From: Epiperipatus broadwayi
Taxonomy: Eukaryota > Onychophora > Udeonychophora > Euonychophora > Peripatidae
Direction of reading: 5' to 3'
Assembly: GCA_028023455.1 (NCBI GenBank)
Contig: JAQFVV010006846.1
Location: 234,172-298,171 of the forward strand
Length of the DNA stretch: 64,000 nt
This document shows, one piece after another, positions 36,866 through 49,325 of the stretch (position 1 is the first letter of the stretch; each line of letters opens with the position of its first letter). The position numbers and the translations under genes were made by a program. A model generated the notes under the pieces. That model was not told the origin of the DNA, made no database searches, and saw only the letters and a list, made by a program, of their open reading frames with translations.

Positions 36866-38690
36866 TTATCCAGTAATGATATATGTAGCACTTGTTCTAG
36901 AATTATAACCTAATTGTCAAATGTAGAATGCCAGGAAATGTCAATATAGGGCCGAATTTACCTTAATTGAGATAATGGAAGTTGACAAAATCAAACTGAA
37001 TACTATTTGTACCTCATTATAAGGTTTTGACTATGTGGATTCCTAGAATCAATATTCTTGTGTCAAGCGGTTGCTTTTTCCTTATGTTATCACTTAGGTT
37101 CAGAAGCTGCTATAACTATCTGAAGCAATCTAATTACTTAAAATAATTTCATTCATATTCAAAATTTTTCATTCCAAGCATCTTCATAAAATGTGAATGA
37201 AAATAAATAAATTAATATTAAAAAACATCAGTGGTGAGTAAAGAGAATTTAAAATTATTTGTGAAAAATTATGAAATCATAAATAAATAATTAAAATCAT
37301 GAGTTGGTAATAATTGTTGATTGATGACATTCCATTTCTATTTTCTAAGTAAAAATTTATAAAAAACATGATTGTCAGTAATCATATTATAAAAAAAATA
37401 GTAAGATAATTTTGAAGTATATTTGCATTCCCTATTAATAAAAGTAATATATTTGTTTATATTAATTAAGTACTTAATTTAACAAAAGGCTCTATGCCAG
37501 TGATAAACCATTCATTCATAATTTATAAACAGAAAAATACTATTTTGCTCTAAAAAAATTTTGCAAATAGATCATTTTGAGACCAATAATCAAGAAGATG
37601 ATACTCTTTCTTAAATAAGACTATAATAATTTATCAAGTGAAACTCCTGCATAAATCCAATTTGAAAGCTACTCATTATCAATTGGCCTGCCCAATCTGC
37701 TAAATGTACCATCACTACTGCTTTCTTAATGTCAAAAGCTTTGTAATTAAAGAATAAAAAAATTGTTTCATGAATACATAATTCCATGATTGCTTTTAAT
37801 GGAGAGTGACAAAAGACATGAGATTCATAATGTTAAAAACTTATAACAGTCTAAATAATTAAAGACAGTAGAACAAAAAAGAGTGGGCAATAAACATGTC
37901 AATAAGATAGAAAGACTCATAAACTGGTCCTTCATTAACCAACACCATATCCTATAATGTGACAAAAAATCTTTATTAAATAATGTTTATCAGTTATTAA
38001 AATTTAATCCTTATATATAAAATTCATTATTCTATTATATGATACAATATATATTGTAACAGTCAGATTCGTATGCTTTGTTAACATAGAGCAGAATTTA
38101 ACCACCACACAGAACAGCAGTACCATAGGTAAATAAGCTACTAGTAATACTGAGTTCAAACATAGTTTGTCAGTTCCATAATACACTCTACAAAACAAAG
38201 CATCTGATGCTACATTAGTAAATATTTCTTTAGGCATGGTGGTCATGGAGATGCAAAAGATTCAAGACTTTATTTTTGAGTTAGCTAATAATAACATTAA
38301 TATTAGACATTTATATTTTACTGAATTGAGGAAATTATATTGAATGGGTATCGAATAAATAAAGATGTAATGGCAGATGTATAGTTTGAAATTATTTATT
38401 TATAATCTTTAATACTAAAATCATTTAATTAATAATATTTTGTTATATTTAAAATCTCAGTAGTGGTATTTCTGATACCGTTATATTTTACAGAGAGGTA
38501 CATTTATTTGGCTGACATAATCCAGCTACCTAAATTCTCAAGCAAGTATTTCAAAAGCATGCCTTTGGGGATTTATATCTTTGGTATGCAAGAGTCTAAA
38601 GTAGAATTGATAATCATAGCAGCAGACATATATTTATTTCATTAAAAAAGATATTTATTAACTACTATGGACACACATTTATTTGAGAGT
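36866..38690. other. AT-rich intergenic DNA, nothing recognised
   Basis: No domain or repeat identified. The terminal repeats of the mariner relic may lie in this flank, but are too eroded to mark. Confidence 0.45.
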
Positions 38691-39970
38691 GAGTTATGTC
38701 ACTAATGCAGAGACGGAGTTATAAATTGAGTAATAAAGTTAATAATAAAAAACACGTGGTACATCTAGAAAGGTGATATGAGGGTGGCAGTTTATTAAAA
38801 CTGCGAAGCCATGGATGACTTTAGAATAATGGGCTGGCATTTTCCGTAGGCCCAAAAGATAAGGTGTCACATAAGAATAATCAGGGGCAGGTGGTTCATG
38901 CCATGATTACTTCCTGACTGCATGACAGCATCAAGCCCTACTGGAACATTTATTTGTCCGCTTCTGTAGGACGACCGGGATTAATTAAATCCTATAGAAT
39001 CCGGAATATCCAGGCTCACAATAGGTCATCACGTCTCTAAAATGTAATACATGTATAATTTACAGAATATTCTGTTAACATTTAATATATTTTATAATTC
39101 AGCCCTACATCATCAACATTCAATAAAGAACATTTTGGACTCTCAATTTTCGGAATTATTACTTAAAATTTAATAAATATAAAAGCAATAGGTAAGTTGG
39201 GTGGATATTAATAACTAATATGTCAGCCATTTGCTAAGTAGTAGACCCCTGCATTACAATAAATGAAGCACTGAATGCATGTCGATTTATGAAATATTAA
39301 TTAGGGTTTGCAGGACACGCATGCAATGTCTCAAACAATCATGGATTTGCATTTAGAAAATTATGGCGATTTCCGAGCCAACCAGCCAATGTGAGTATAT
39401 AAAAGAAATATATTAATAGGTCGCTGGACAAAATGGCAACCATCTTGATTAAAATCTATATTTAAATTTGGTGAGGTCCTGTCGGAAATCTTATAAGCAT
39501 GCTATAATTAGATAATAAAATGTAAGATTTAGAAATACATACCCAAGAAAAGATAGAATTAGGTAAACTAGATTATTAAAGAAATTAATACAATAAGTTA
39601 ATCATAAAATTCATAGTTTTACAAGTTATATAGATAGTGAGCTATAGCATGATTAAGATTTAGAGTACTCTAGGCCTTGGGTACAGGTACCTGTTTTCTA
39701 TGAAGTTTTCAGATTCAGTGGTCAGTAGCAAATTGTTCATGAGTTCAAAAGTAGCAGTTCTTTCCAGCATTTAGATTATTCATTTATTTTAACAGCAGCA
39801 GCAGCTTTCTAATTGTTTGGGCAGCAGATCCTCTTGATTGATTTTGTGGAGGGCACATGTGAAGGTTTGGCATACGATCGACCATCTCCAGAGGGAAAAT
39901 AGTCTGGGTGCTTTCTACTCAACACACTGTGGTAGGTAAATTAATTTAAGATTTCTGGACCCTCTCAACT
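38691..39970. other. GC-richer island, possible eroded LTR or element fragment
   Basis: Base composition is visibly less AT-rich than in the surroundings (for example 38750-39020 and 39660-39960). A CCAAT-TATA arrangement occurs at 39386-39405. No coding frame makes sense on either strand. LTR-like composition suggests a solo LTR or fragment, but no repeat partner lies in this window. Confidence 0.35.
39386..39405 (+). promoter_or_regulatory. promoter-like CCAAT and TATA boxes
   Basis: CCAAT is followed after five bases by TATATAAAAG. Such spacing is tighter than usual for host genes. In DNA this AT-rich, TATA-like strings are common, so this is only a candidate. Confidence 0.25.
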
Positions 39971-40922
39971 GATCATGAGCAAAGCTAAAGTCTAACTAAC
40001 AGTTCTTAGAAAATTCAAAATGTCCTCCTTTCTTGATCTTATCTTTTCACTTTTGTTCTATTTTATTTTTGGATCCACTCATTTGCCCCGAGGAGAATCA
40101 ATGCATTCTTGTAAGTTTAATTTATCTAGAAAGCTGCATTTCTATTGTTCAAGTTTATTTTTACCTTTACATTTTTGTAATTAGAGCTTTTAGGAAATTT
40201 TTCCTTTTAATTAATCTATTATCTCTCACCCACCGTTATTTTCAAAATTTCAGATACAAAAGAGAACATACAATTATTTTTACTTTTAATTAAATTACAA
40301 TCAATTTCCAAAATTATTACTAAATATGAAATTTAAACACAGCAATAAATAACAAATTTTACAATTTAAAATAAATGGTTAAAATTATATAACTAAAAGA
40401 AAAATACAAATTATATCATTTTTTATTTATTGCTTTAAATTTGTTATCAAAATGTGTGTGTGTTTATGGTGAATTTTACATATATATATATACATTTTTA
40501 ATATTGCTACACACACAATTCGATACCAAAAAGTTTAAATTTGGGTAGGATAGGGTGGTGGTGAGAGATGACAGAAAAAGATGAAACTTAAGATTTGAAT
40601 GTGAATCTTACTGTTTCAATATCATATAAATTTAAATATTAAACAAATAAGTTTTAAAATCAATGCCATTAAATAATCTGAATTTAATATAGTGCAGCAG
40701 ATTTATTTCTTTATAAAAACAATAGTCTATACAAATGTTGTCTTAATGCAGGATATTATAAATAAAAAAGCAAAAGAACAATTATTTTGGACAAGATTTT
40801 CATTTGGAACAAATTTTCAAATTTAGTGAATGTATGGTATGATTTCTGCTGTGTTCAGTAAAAAGCAACACCAGAATACATGCAAATAGCAATTCATACT
40901 CATATATTTAATATACCAAAGT
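39971..40922. other. AT-rich flank of the RTE element
   Basis: No gene. It ends in GTGTGTATATATATAT, the microsatellite in which the RTE element starts. Confidence 0.5.
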
Positions 40923-41388
40923 GTGTATATATATATGGCTGCAGAAAGGAGTTTGCTATTAACTGAAAGGAGACCCTTTGATTCCTCTTGGAGGCCTTAA
41001 AGGAACCGAGCTGGGCAAATTCCTAATGTCCACTCCATATGTTCTTGTCGTTGCAGCTGTTATTACTATGTGATTATTCATATAGTATACAAACATGGAT
41101 GGGCTGCTCACCAACACACATTAGCCAGCGTGGTGAGTTTATTGGCTTTTTACCTCTGAGTTTAAGATCAAGAAACACCATGGTCTTTCTTCTCAGTGCC
41201 TGATAAGGCAGAAGGAATGTTTGTGTAAATGATAAATATTTTTCCAATACATATATACAATTATTACAGACAAAAATAAAGCATGTCCCTTATTCTCAGG
41301 AGGCTGTAAAGTCACCAACCAAGGCAGCGGTTGGTGGCCGAAGGCGGAGGGTGCTAAGAATCCCCTGATTGCGGACCCAGGCTGCCAT

Positions 41389-43920
41389 TTGATGATGACT
41401 TTTTATTTAGGTACTTACAACTGCAGATCACTTTCAAGTGAAGGAAGATTGCAAGAATTAGAAGAAGAACTGTCTTATATTAAATGGGACATTATTGGAC
41501 TTTGTGAAGTTAGAAGAAAAGGAGAAGAAACAATTGATTTAAAAAGTGGACATATACTCTATTATAAAGGCACACATATTGGAAATACAAGTGGAGTAGG
41601 ATTCATTATAAATAAAAAGTGGAAGAACAATATTGTGGAGATTGATGGTGTATCGGACAGAGTGGCAAGATTAGTTATACAACTTAATAGCAGATACCAA
41701 ATGCAGATAATTCAGGTTTATGCCCCAACAAGTTCTCATAGTGATGAAGTAGTAGATTTTTATATGGATGTACAAAAGGCTTTTGATCAGAGTAAACAAC
41801 ATTTTAAAATTGTTATAGGAGACTTTAATGCTAGAATTGGTAGACAAATGAAAGATGAAATTGCTGTAGGTAATTTTGGTTATGGTAATAGAAATGAGAG
41901 AGGACATAGATGTGTGGAGTTTGCAGAAAAAAAAAAACTTTATATTATGAATTCATTTTTTGAGAAAAATGTTAAAAGGAAATGGACATGGAAGCATCCA
42001 AATGAAGGTACAGCAGAATTGGATTATATTTTGACTAACAGAAAATACATATTTCAAGATTGTAATGTTCTTAATAAATTTAACACAGGAAGTGATCATC
42101 GATTAGTAAGGTGTAAGTTACGTGTTAATGTAAAACTAGAGAGACAAAAATTATTAAGAAAAACAATATTTACAGTTGATATTCCTAATCTTCAGAAACA
42201 TTCTAATGAATTTAAATTAGAACTTACAAATAGGTTTCAAGTGTTAGGAGATTTTGAACATGATTCAGATTTGAATGAAATTAATATGAAAATAACTGAT
42301 ACACTTTTAAAAACTGCAACAAACATAGCTGGTAGAAAAAAGCAGCAATTGACTGATAAAATTTCTACTGAGACTAGAGAATTTATGAAGAAAAGAAGGA
42401 ATATGAAGATATACAAAAATGATGTATTAAAAAGAATTGAATATCTCGAATTTTGTAAAATGGTACGGAAAAGAGTTGAAAATGATATAAGAAAGTATAA
42501 CTGTGAAATAGCAAGGAAAGCTGTAGAAGAAAATAAAAGTCTCAAAAATGTTAAACAACATTTTGGTATTGGTAGGATATTTATATCTGCAATAAGAAAA
42601 AAAGATGGAATTATTACTAAAAAGGGAGATGACATCATGAAATTGGTAGAAGATTTTTATCAAGAATTATATAGTAATAAAGAACAAGTACCTCCTATAT
42701 CTATTACATCTTCCGAATTGCCCAGAATTTTAAATGAAGAAGTGAGACATGCAATTAAGTGTATGAAGAAAGGAAAGGCTCCAGGAAATGATGGAATTAT
42801 AATTGATATATTAAAAGAAGCAGGTGAAGAAATAGAAACAATTTTAGCAAAGTTATATACCAAATGTCTAAATGATAAAGATGTACCGGAAGATTGGAAG
42901 AATGCAGTAATAATATTAATATTTAAAAAAGGTGATAAAGAAGATATTAGAAATTACAGACCTATCAGCCTTTTATCAGTTTTATATAAAATTTTTACCA
43001 AGATAATTACAACTCGTCTACAGAGAACTTTGGATTTCCACCAACCAAGAGAACAAGCTGGATTTAAAAGTGGTTTTAGTACAATAGATCATATCCAGGT
43101 ATTGAGAGAAGTCATAGAAAGGACAAACGAATATGAGTTGTCATTATGTTTTGGATTTGTACATTATGAAAAGGCATTCGATTCTATACACATTTCTTCA
43201 GTGATTAAAGCATTGGATCATCAAGGTATAGATCCAGGATATTGTCATATTTTAAAGAATAGTTATAAAAATGCAACAGCAACAATTAGATTACATAATG
43301 ATACTGGAAAAATCAACATTGTGAAAGGTGTAAGACAAGGTGACTCTATGTCTCCAAAACTCTTTACAGCAGTGCTGCAAGAAGTATTTTGTGGATTAAA
43401 ATGGGAAACTAAAGTAGTGAAAGTAAATGGAGAGTATTTAAGTCATTTAGATTTCGCAGATGATATAGTTGTTTTTGCAAATAATGCTTCAGAGCTGCAG
43501 GAAATGTTGCAGGAGTTAGCAGATGAAAGTAGAAATGTAGGACTAAAGATAAATGTTAAAAAGACTAAAGTAATGTTTAATCGATTTGCTCAAAATATGA
43601 AAATAAAGATTAATTATGAAGAATTAGAAGAAGTTAACAGTTATAAATACCTTGGTCAGATTATTAATACAGATGGAAACATAATGGAGGAAATTAATCA
43701 TAGAATTAAACTTGGTTGGAGTGCTTTTGGTAGAAATAACTTGATACTAAAAGGAAATATGCCTATGTGTTTGAAAAGGATGGTTTTTAACAAATGTGTT
43801 TTACCAGTTCTTACTTATGGATCTGAGACTTGGACACTTAATAGAAGAGCAATACAGAGACTTCAGACCACTCAAAGGAGTATGGAGAGATGTATGTTGG
43901 GAGTAACAAGAAGAGATTGA
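41389..43920 (+). CDS. RTE endonuclease-reverse transcriptase ORF, 843 codons to first stop
   Basis: Residues 1-240 form an exonuclease-endonuclease-phosphatase domain, with N11 (GTYNCRSL), E40 (IGLCEVRRKG), D145/N147 (GDFNARIG) and D236/H237 (GSDHRLVR). Residues about 430-720 are the reverse transcriptase: GKAPGNDG near 462, NYRPISLLSVLYK, a QAGF segment, motif A FVHYEKAFDSI, VRQGDSMSPKLF, and FADD at 689-692. The motif A Asp used for catalysis is replaced by His (H592). The frame stops at a TGA (43918), while homologous sequence continues in the same frame. ATG 41389 is the first of a pair of adjacent ATGs after a GC-rich leader, and leaves a complete endonuclease. A live protein would nick the target and copy its own RNA there. 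Confidence 0.93.
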   Translation: MMMTFYLGTYNCRSLSSEGRLQELEEELSYIKWDIIGLCEVRRKGEETIDLKSGHILYYKGTHIGNTSGVGFIINKKWKNNIVEIDGVSDRVARLVIQLNSRYQMQIIQVYAPTSSHSDEVVDFYMDVQKAFDQSKQHFKIVIGDFNARIGRQMKDEIAVGNFGYGNRNERGHRCVEFAEKKKLYIMNSFFEKNVKRKWTWKHPNEGTAELDYILTNRKYIFQDCNVLNKFNTGSDHRLVRCKLRVNVKLERQKLLRKTIFTVDIPNLQKHSNEFKLELTNRFQVLGDFEHDSDLNEINMKITDTLLKTATNIAGRKKQQLTDKISTETREFMKKRRNMKIYKNDVLKRIEYLEFCKMVRKRVENDIRKYNCEIARKAVEENKSLKNVKQHFGIGRIFISAIRKKDGIITKKGDDIMKLVEDFYQELYSNKEQVPPISITSSELPRILNEEVRHAIKCMKKGKAPGNDGIIIDILKEAGEEIETILAKLYTKCLNDKDVPEDWKNAVIILIFKKGDKEDIRNYRPISLLSVLYKIFTKIITTRLQRTLDFHQPREQAGFKSGFSTIDHIQVLREVIERTNEYELSLCFGFVHYEKAFDSIHISSVIKALDHQGIDPGYCHILKNSYKNATATIRLHNDTGKINIVKGVRQGDSMSPKLFTAVLQEVFCGLKWETKVVKVNGEYLSHLDFADDIVVFANNASELQEMLQELADESRNVGLKINVKKTKVMFNRFAQNMKIKINYEELEEVNSYKYLGQIINTDGNIMEEINHRIKLGWSAFGRNNLILKGNMPMCLKRMVFNKCVLPVLTYGSETWTLNRRAIQRLQTTQRSMERCMLGVTRRD

Positions 43921-44214
43921 AAATGCAATGTATGGGTAAGACAACAAACAGGTGTTACTGACCTTATTGAAAAAATTAAAAGATTGAAATGGAGTTGGGC
44001 TGGACATGTTGCTAGAGGAGATGATAATAGATGGACAATTGAAATTTTAAACTGGATTCCAAGAGATTGTAAAAGACCCAGAAAGAGACCACATGTGAGA
44101 TGGATGGATGAAATAAGAAAATGTGCAGGAGTGTTGTGGTGAAGAGAAGTTAAAGATCGGAGATGGCATAAACTTGGAGAGACCTACATCCTGCAGTGGA
44201 TTCATAATGGTTGA
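43921..44214 (+). pseudogene. C-terminal tail of the RTE ORF beyond an in-frame TGA
   Basis: The same frame continues with LKWSWAGHVARGDDNRWTIE, PRDCKRPRKRPHVRWMDEI and WHKLGETYILQWIHNG, the conserved C-terminus of RTE proteins. A second in-frame TGA lies at 44140-44142, and the ORF ends at TGA 44212-44214, which leads into the TGATGA tail. No frameshift is needed, so only two stop codons separate this from an intact reading frame. Confidence 0.88.
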
Positions 44215-44236
44215 TGATGATGATATATATATATAT

Positions 44237-46413
44237 TGTAATGATCCGGAGAAGGTGACTTAATGTAAACTGCACTACAGAGCGCCATCTAGGCATTTGA
44301 ACCTAGAAAAATTTATAATGTAGGCAGATACGTAAGTCAAAAAAAAAAAAAATTTTTTTTTTAATTATTTTGGTTCCGGTCGTTAGCCCATGTCACTAGC
44401 TCAGGGAGTAGCAGAGATTTAATAATAGCATATCTTATCTAATTAGATTTCAACATTAAAAAATAAATAAAATAAGCCACTGCCAGTAATTAGCATACAA
44501 ACATTTATTTATGCACATATATATAAGATTTAAAATTATTTTAGTATTAGTTTTACATTTTAACATTTAACATTATTTTAACTTTGATTTTTGACTTTAA
44601 TTTACATTTAATTACTATTATATTCTAATTTTACATTTTAATTAAGTTCGCACAGATAAATTTATGAAAGCTTGTTTATAATGTTGAATATAGATCGGTT
44701 ACATAGATTTCACGGTCAAAAACATTTCAAAGTAAACATAAACGATCAAAATACAAAATTATTGATTACTGACAATTGCGGAGGGAAATTTATACGTAAC
44801 CCAATAGTATTCACCATAAGATACTTGCATTGTCACCAATAACTTAAAAGACATCCGAATAAATACATTTTAGATACTCACCGTAAGGTATCATTATTTA
44901 TTGAATGTCTATATATTTTGATCAAATATGGAAACGCAATAAACAATCCATGCAAGCGTCTATAAACAACTTAAATTTAATGCATTTTCATTTAGGATCG
45001 AGTATGAATATACTACATAAATTTGCATTTGAAAATAAAACATTCTATCCCCATTTAACCTTAGGCTAAAATTCGCAGTCAAACTGGCATCAATTCATCT
45101 GATATATCGATGTATTCAATGTAATAAAATACAGCAGCACAAAAGGTTAAGAGAAGAAATTGCCTCTTATGAGATAGGAATATTACATCTATTTGCAAAG
45201 AAGAGCAATAAAACAAAAAACTCCATAGAAAGGAACTGCGGTATCCGGCTTATCATTCCTTCCATAGGCAAACGGAAGTGTGCGGCGTATGAAGCGATTC
45301 TGCCCGTAGAAAATCAATATTACATCTACTACTCACACCAATATATCCAATCCATTGACCCAATTTAACCACGAAACAAATAACCTAAGATTACCCTCCC
45401 CTAATATAACTTTACAAATCTATACAGCCATTCACGCCCGACTTAAGTTTAACATTTATATAATTTAACTTAACGGAAAACAGAAATTAAATTATAAATA
45501 AACTTAAAGAACAAAATTAAATAAATGGAAATGATTTTACATAAATAAGAAAAAAAATACATCAAATAACACTATTAATAAAGAATTTAGTTTGGTCAGA
45601 TAGGATCATATTGCAATCATTTAAATATAAAAAATTTTAATTTAATGTTCATTATTTATAAAGTTCTTACGGTTTAAAACATCCAACTTTATCCGTTGCT
45701 TGCCATGAACGTAAATTCCCACGCCGTCCTAAGATTGATATTCTGTTGGCCCATTTATTTATCCATTCGGAGGTTTTTGTTTTAACTGGTCCTCAATGTA
45801 GAAAAACGATAGTTCATTTCTCTTTTCTTTAACAGCTGAAAGAATTGACCATGCATCTGTCAATTCCTTCACCTCAACTCCGTACTAATACATATAGTCA
45901 CATCGTAATAATCAAAACAACTCCCCTTTAATAATTTCCAAATTTTCCTTTTATACGTATTCGAAGGATTGATTTGGCATTATGTCATCGATGTGATGAT
46001 CCTTTCGCTGAGGTCCGATTTCCCGATGGATTTCTTTCATTGGCTATTTGTTTCTATTGTTTTCCTATCTGACCGCTGTTTTTACATTTAAATGCCCAAG
46101 GCTGGTTTACATTTAACTAATTAACAATCATTTCCATTTCTGATTAATTAACCTGTTTTCCAAATCAAATATATATTTTTATCTCTAAATCTTTTTAAGT
46201 TTTTGTTTTTAAAATACCTTTTCTATTTTTAATACAGTTTTATTTTAATAATTTTTTTTTATCTGTGCGATTTAATATATACGAGTTTAAGATGATATTT
46301 AATTTCAATTTTTAATTCTAAAAGAAAATTTTTAAATGCGAACTTTTTAATTTACTTTCATGTTTAATAAATAAAAAACAACAACAATGTAACGAACGTC
46401 TGTGCTCGTTACA
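44237..46413 (-). repeat. 3' LTR (minus orientation)
   Basis: Near-identical to 47145-49325. It lacks an 18-bp segment (ACATAGTTAACC region) present in the other copy near 47837, and has an extra ACATTTA near 44567. No purine-rich tract directly adjoins it on the interior side; the closest is GGGAGGAGGTGAA at about 46588-46600. Confidence 0.92.
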
Positions 46414-47144
46414 TATCAGTAAAGTTACTTAAAAAAAATGATCAAAAAAAAATATTTTACTTAGGGTTAGTAATTACGGTACACGATTGACGAAGACATT
46501 TACAAAACATCCGGTTAATAATTTTACAAAAAGACTATATACAAAAAGAAAAATGTTTACTATCGTTATCCAAGGACCATTTACGTTCACCTCCTCCCGA
46601 CCAGAGTTCTAACTTTTTTTTTTCCATTTTATTTTTACACACGGCATGACAAGCAAATTTTATAAATTATTTATTTAAATAAGGTTGCATTGAGATAAAT
46701 ATGTTTTAAGAAATAATGGGTTTAAACGTGTATATTTGCAGCACAATTATAAACACCACCAACTTATTTATGACTGATTGAAATGCATACATAGGGTTAC
46801 ACTGAAGTAATTCCCAAAGGTACTCATCGTAAGGCACCACATTTCGATCATAAACTTACGTGGCTGTGCGCACCTATACACATTAAAGTATAATTTATAT
46901 TACAACAACAAAAAAAACATTTATTGCAACCTTTTGACTTTTTTTTTTTTTTAACAAAAATTAGTTTTAAAATTCTTTATACTTTCTCGTGTTTAATATA
47001 TATGCGCAATTTCTTTCTGGCAGTGCTTTTATAAGATTTCAAATATACGACTTTATGTAAACACATAAAAATGTTTCATTTTGAGAAGAATTTGTTCAGG
47101 GTATACGTGGTTTATTAAACATCGGCCCAAGTTGGTTCGCCAGT
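46414..47144 (-). other. interior of the non-autonomous LTR element
   Basis: 731 bp without open reading frame longer than chance. It contains the primer-binding site at its right edge and a purine-rich stretch (on the minus strand) near 46588-46625. Confidence 0.8.
47125..47142 (-). other. primer-binding site (minus strand)
   Basis: On the minus strand TGGCGAACCAACTTGGGC starts two bases after the LTR end. It begins with TGG, as needed to pair with a tRNA CCA end. I do not assign the tRNA. Confidence 0.75.
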
Positions 47145-49325
47145 TGTAATGATCCGGAGAAAGGCGCTTAACGTAAACTGCACTACAGGGCGCCATCTAG
47201 GCATTTGAACCTAGAAAATTTTATAAAGTAGGCAGATACGTAAGTCAAAAAAAAAAAATTTTTTTTAAATATTTTGGTTCTGGTCGTTAGCCCATGTCAC
47301 TAGCTCAGGGAGTAGCAGAGATTTAATAATATCATATCTTATCTAATTAGATTTCAACATTAAAAAATAAATAAAATAAGCCACTGCCAGTAATTAGCAT
47401 ACAAACATTTATTTATGCACATATATATAAGATTTAAAATTATTTTAGTATTAGTTTTACATTTTAACATTATTTTAACTTTGATTTTTGACTTTAATTT
47501 ACATTTAATTACTATTATATTCTAATTTTACATTTTAATTAAGTTCGCACAGATAAATTTATGAAAGCTTGTTTATAATGTTGAATATAGATCGGTTACA
47601 TAGATTTCACGGTCAAAAACATTTCAAAGTAAACATAAACGATCAAAATACAAAATTATTGATTACTGACAATTGCAGAGGGAAATTTATATGTAACCCA
47701 ATAGTATTCACCATAAAATACTTGCATTGTCACCAATAACTTAAAAGACATCCGAATAAATACATTTTAGATACTCACCGTAAGGTATCATTATTTATCG
47801 AATGTCTATATATTTTGATCAAATATGGAAACGCAAAACATAGTTAACCAATAAACAATCCATGCAAGCGTCTATAAACAACTTAAATTTAATGCATTTT
47901 CATTTAGGATCGAGTATGAATATACTACATAAATTTGCATTTGAAAATAAAACATTCTATCCCCATTTAACCTTAGGCTAAAATTCGCAGTCAAACTGGC
48001 ATCAATTCATCTGATATATCGATGTATTCAATGTAATAAAATACGGCAGCACAAAAGGTTAAGAGAAGAAATTGCCTCTTATGAGATAGGAATATTACAT
48101 CTATCTGCAAAGAAGAGCAATAAAAGAAAAAACTCCATAGAAAGGAACTGCGGTATCCGACTTATCATTCCTTCCATAGGCAAACGGAAGTGTGCGGCGT
48201 ATGAAGCGATTCTGCCCGTAGCGAATCAATATTACATCTACTACTCACACCAATATATCCAATCCATTGACCCAATTTAACCACGAAACAAATAACCTAA
48301 GATTACCCTCCCCTAATATAACTTTACAAATCTATACAGCCATTCACGCCTGACTTAAGTTTAACATTTATATAATTTAACTTAACGGAAAACAGAAATT
48401 AAATTATAAATAAACTTAAAGAACAAAATTAAATAAATGGAAATGATTTTACATAAATAAGAAAAAAAATACATCAAATAACACTATTAATAAAGAATTT
48501 AGTTTGGTCAGATAGGATCATATTGCAATCATTTAAATATAAAAAATTTTAATTTAATGTTCATTATTTATAAAGTTCTTACGGTTTAAAACATCCAACT
48601 TTATCCATTGCTTGCCATGAACGTAAATTCCCATGCCATCCTAAGATTGATATTCTGTTGGCCCATTTATTTATCCATCCGGAGGTTTTTGTTTTAACTG
48701 GTCCTCAATGTAGAAAAACGATAGTTCATTTCTCTTTTCTTTAACAGCTGAAAGAATTGACCGTGCGTCTGTCAATTCCTTCACCTCAACTCCGTACTAA
48801 TACATATAGTCACATCGTAATAATCAAAACAACTCCCCTTTAATAATTTCCAAATTTTCCTTTTATACGTATTCGAAGGATTGACTTGGCATTATGTCAT
48901 CGATGTGATGATCCTTTCGCTGAGGTCCGATTTCCCGATGGATTTCTTTCATAGGCTATTTGTTTCTATTGTTTTCCTATCTGACCACTGTTTTTACATT
49001 TAAATGCCCAAGGCTGGTTTACATTTAACTAATTAACAATCATTTCCATTTCTGATTAATTAACCTGTTTTCCAAATCAAATATATATTTTTATCTCTAA
49101 ATCTTTTTAAGTTTTTGTTTTTAAAATACCTTTTCTATTTTTAATACAGTTTTATTTTAATAATTTTTTTTTATCTGTGCGATTTAATATATACGAGTTT
49201 AAGATGATATTTAATTTCAATTTTTAATTCTAAAAGAAAATTTTTAAATGCGAACTTTTTAATTTACTTTCATGTTTAATAAATAAAAAAAAACAACAAT
49301 GTAACGAACGTCTGTGCTCGTTACA
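47145..49325 (-). repeat. 5' LTR (minus orientation)
   Basis: Partner of 44237-46413. Most substitutions between the two are CpG/TpG or CpG/CpA exchanges. It ends in TTACA directly against a (TA)n run (49326-49350). Confidence 0.92.

Larger units (their letters stand above)
40937..44236 (+). mobile_element. RTE-clade LINE, nearly full length
   Basis: A GC-richer 5' region begins right after a (TA)n run at 40922-40936. One long ORF with endonuclease and reverse transcriptase follows (41389 onward), and the element ends with TGATGATGATGA followed by (TA)n at 44222-44236. RTE elements are about 3.3 kb, have a single main ORF and often end in short tandem repeats, all as seen here. The 5' region contains a perfect 8-bp hairpin (CACCAACC/GGTTGGTG, 41313-41336). 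The 3' (TA)n tail is interrupted by the LTR element that follows. Confidence 0.9.
44237..49325 (-). mobile_element. non-autonomous LTR retrotransposon with large LTRs and non-coding interior
   Basis: Two direct repeats (44237-46413 and 47145-49325, about 2.18 kb each, roughly 98-99% identical by eye) start TGTAATGATCC and end GCTCGTTACA, with inverted TGTAA/TTACA ends. They enclose only 731 bp with no ORF. A TGGCGAACC primer-binding site on the minus strand next to the right LTR sets the orientation. Flanking ATAT on both sides (44233-44236 and 49326-49329) fits a 4-bp target duplication. It lacks all proteins and must use those of another element, as LARD-type elements do. Confidence 0.92.

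Noticed and set aside
42237-42863. Minus-strand frames of 67-133 codons
   Set aside because: They are shadows of the RTE ORF on the other strand.
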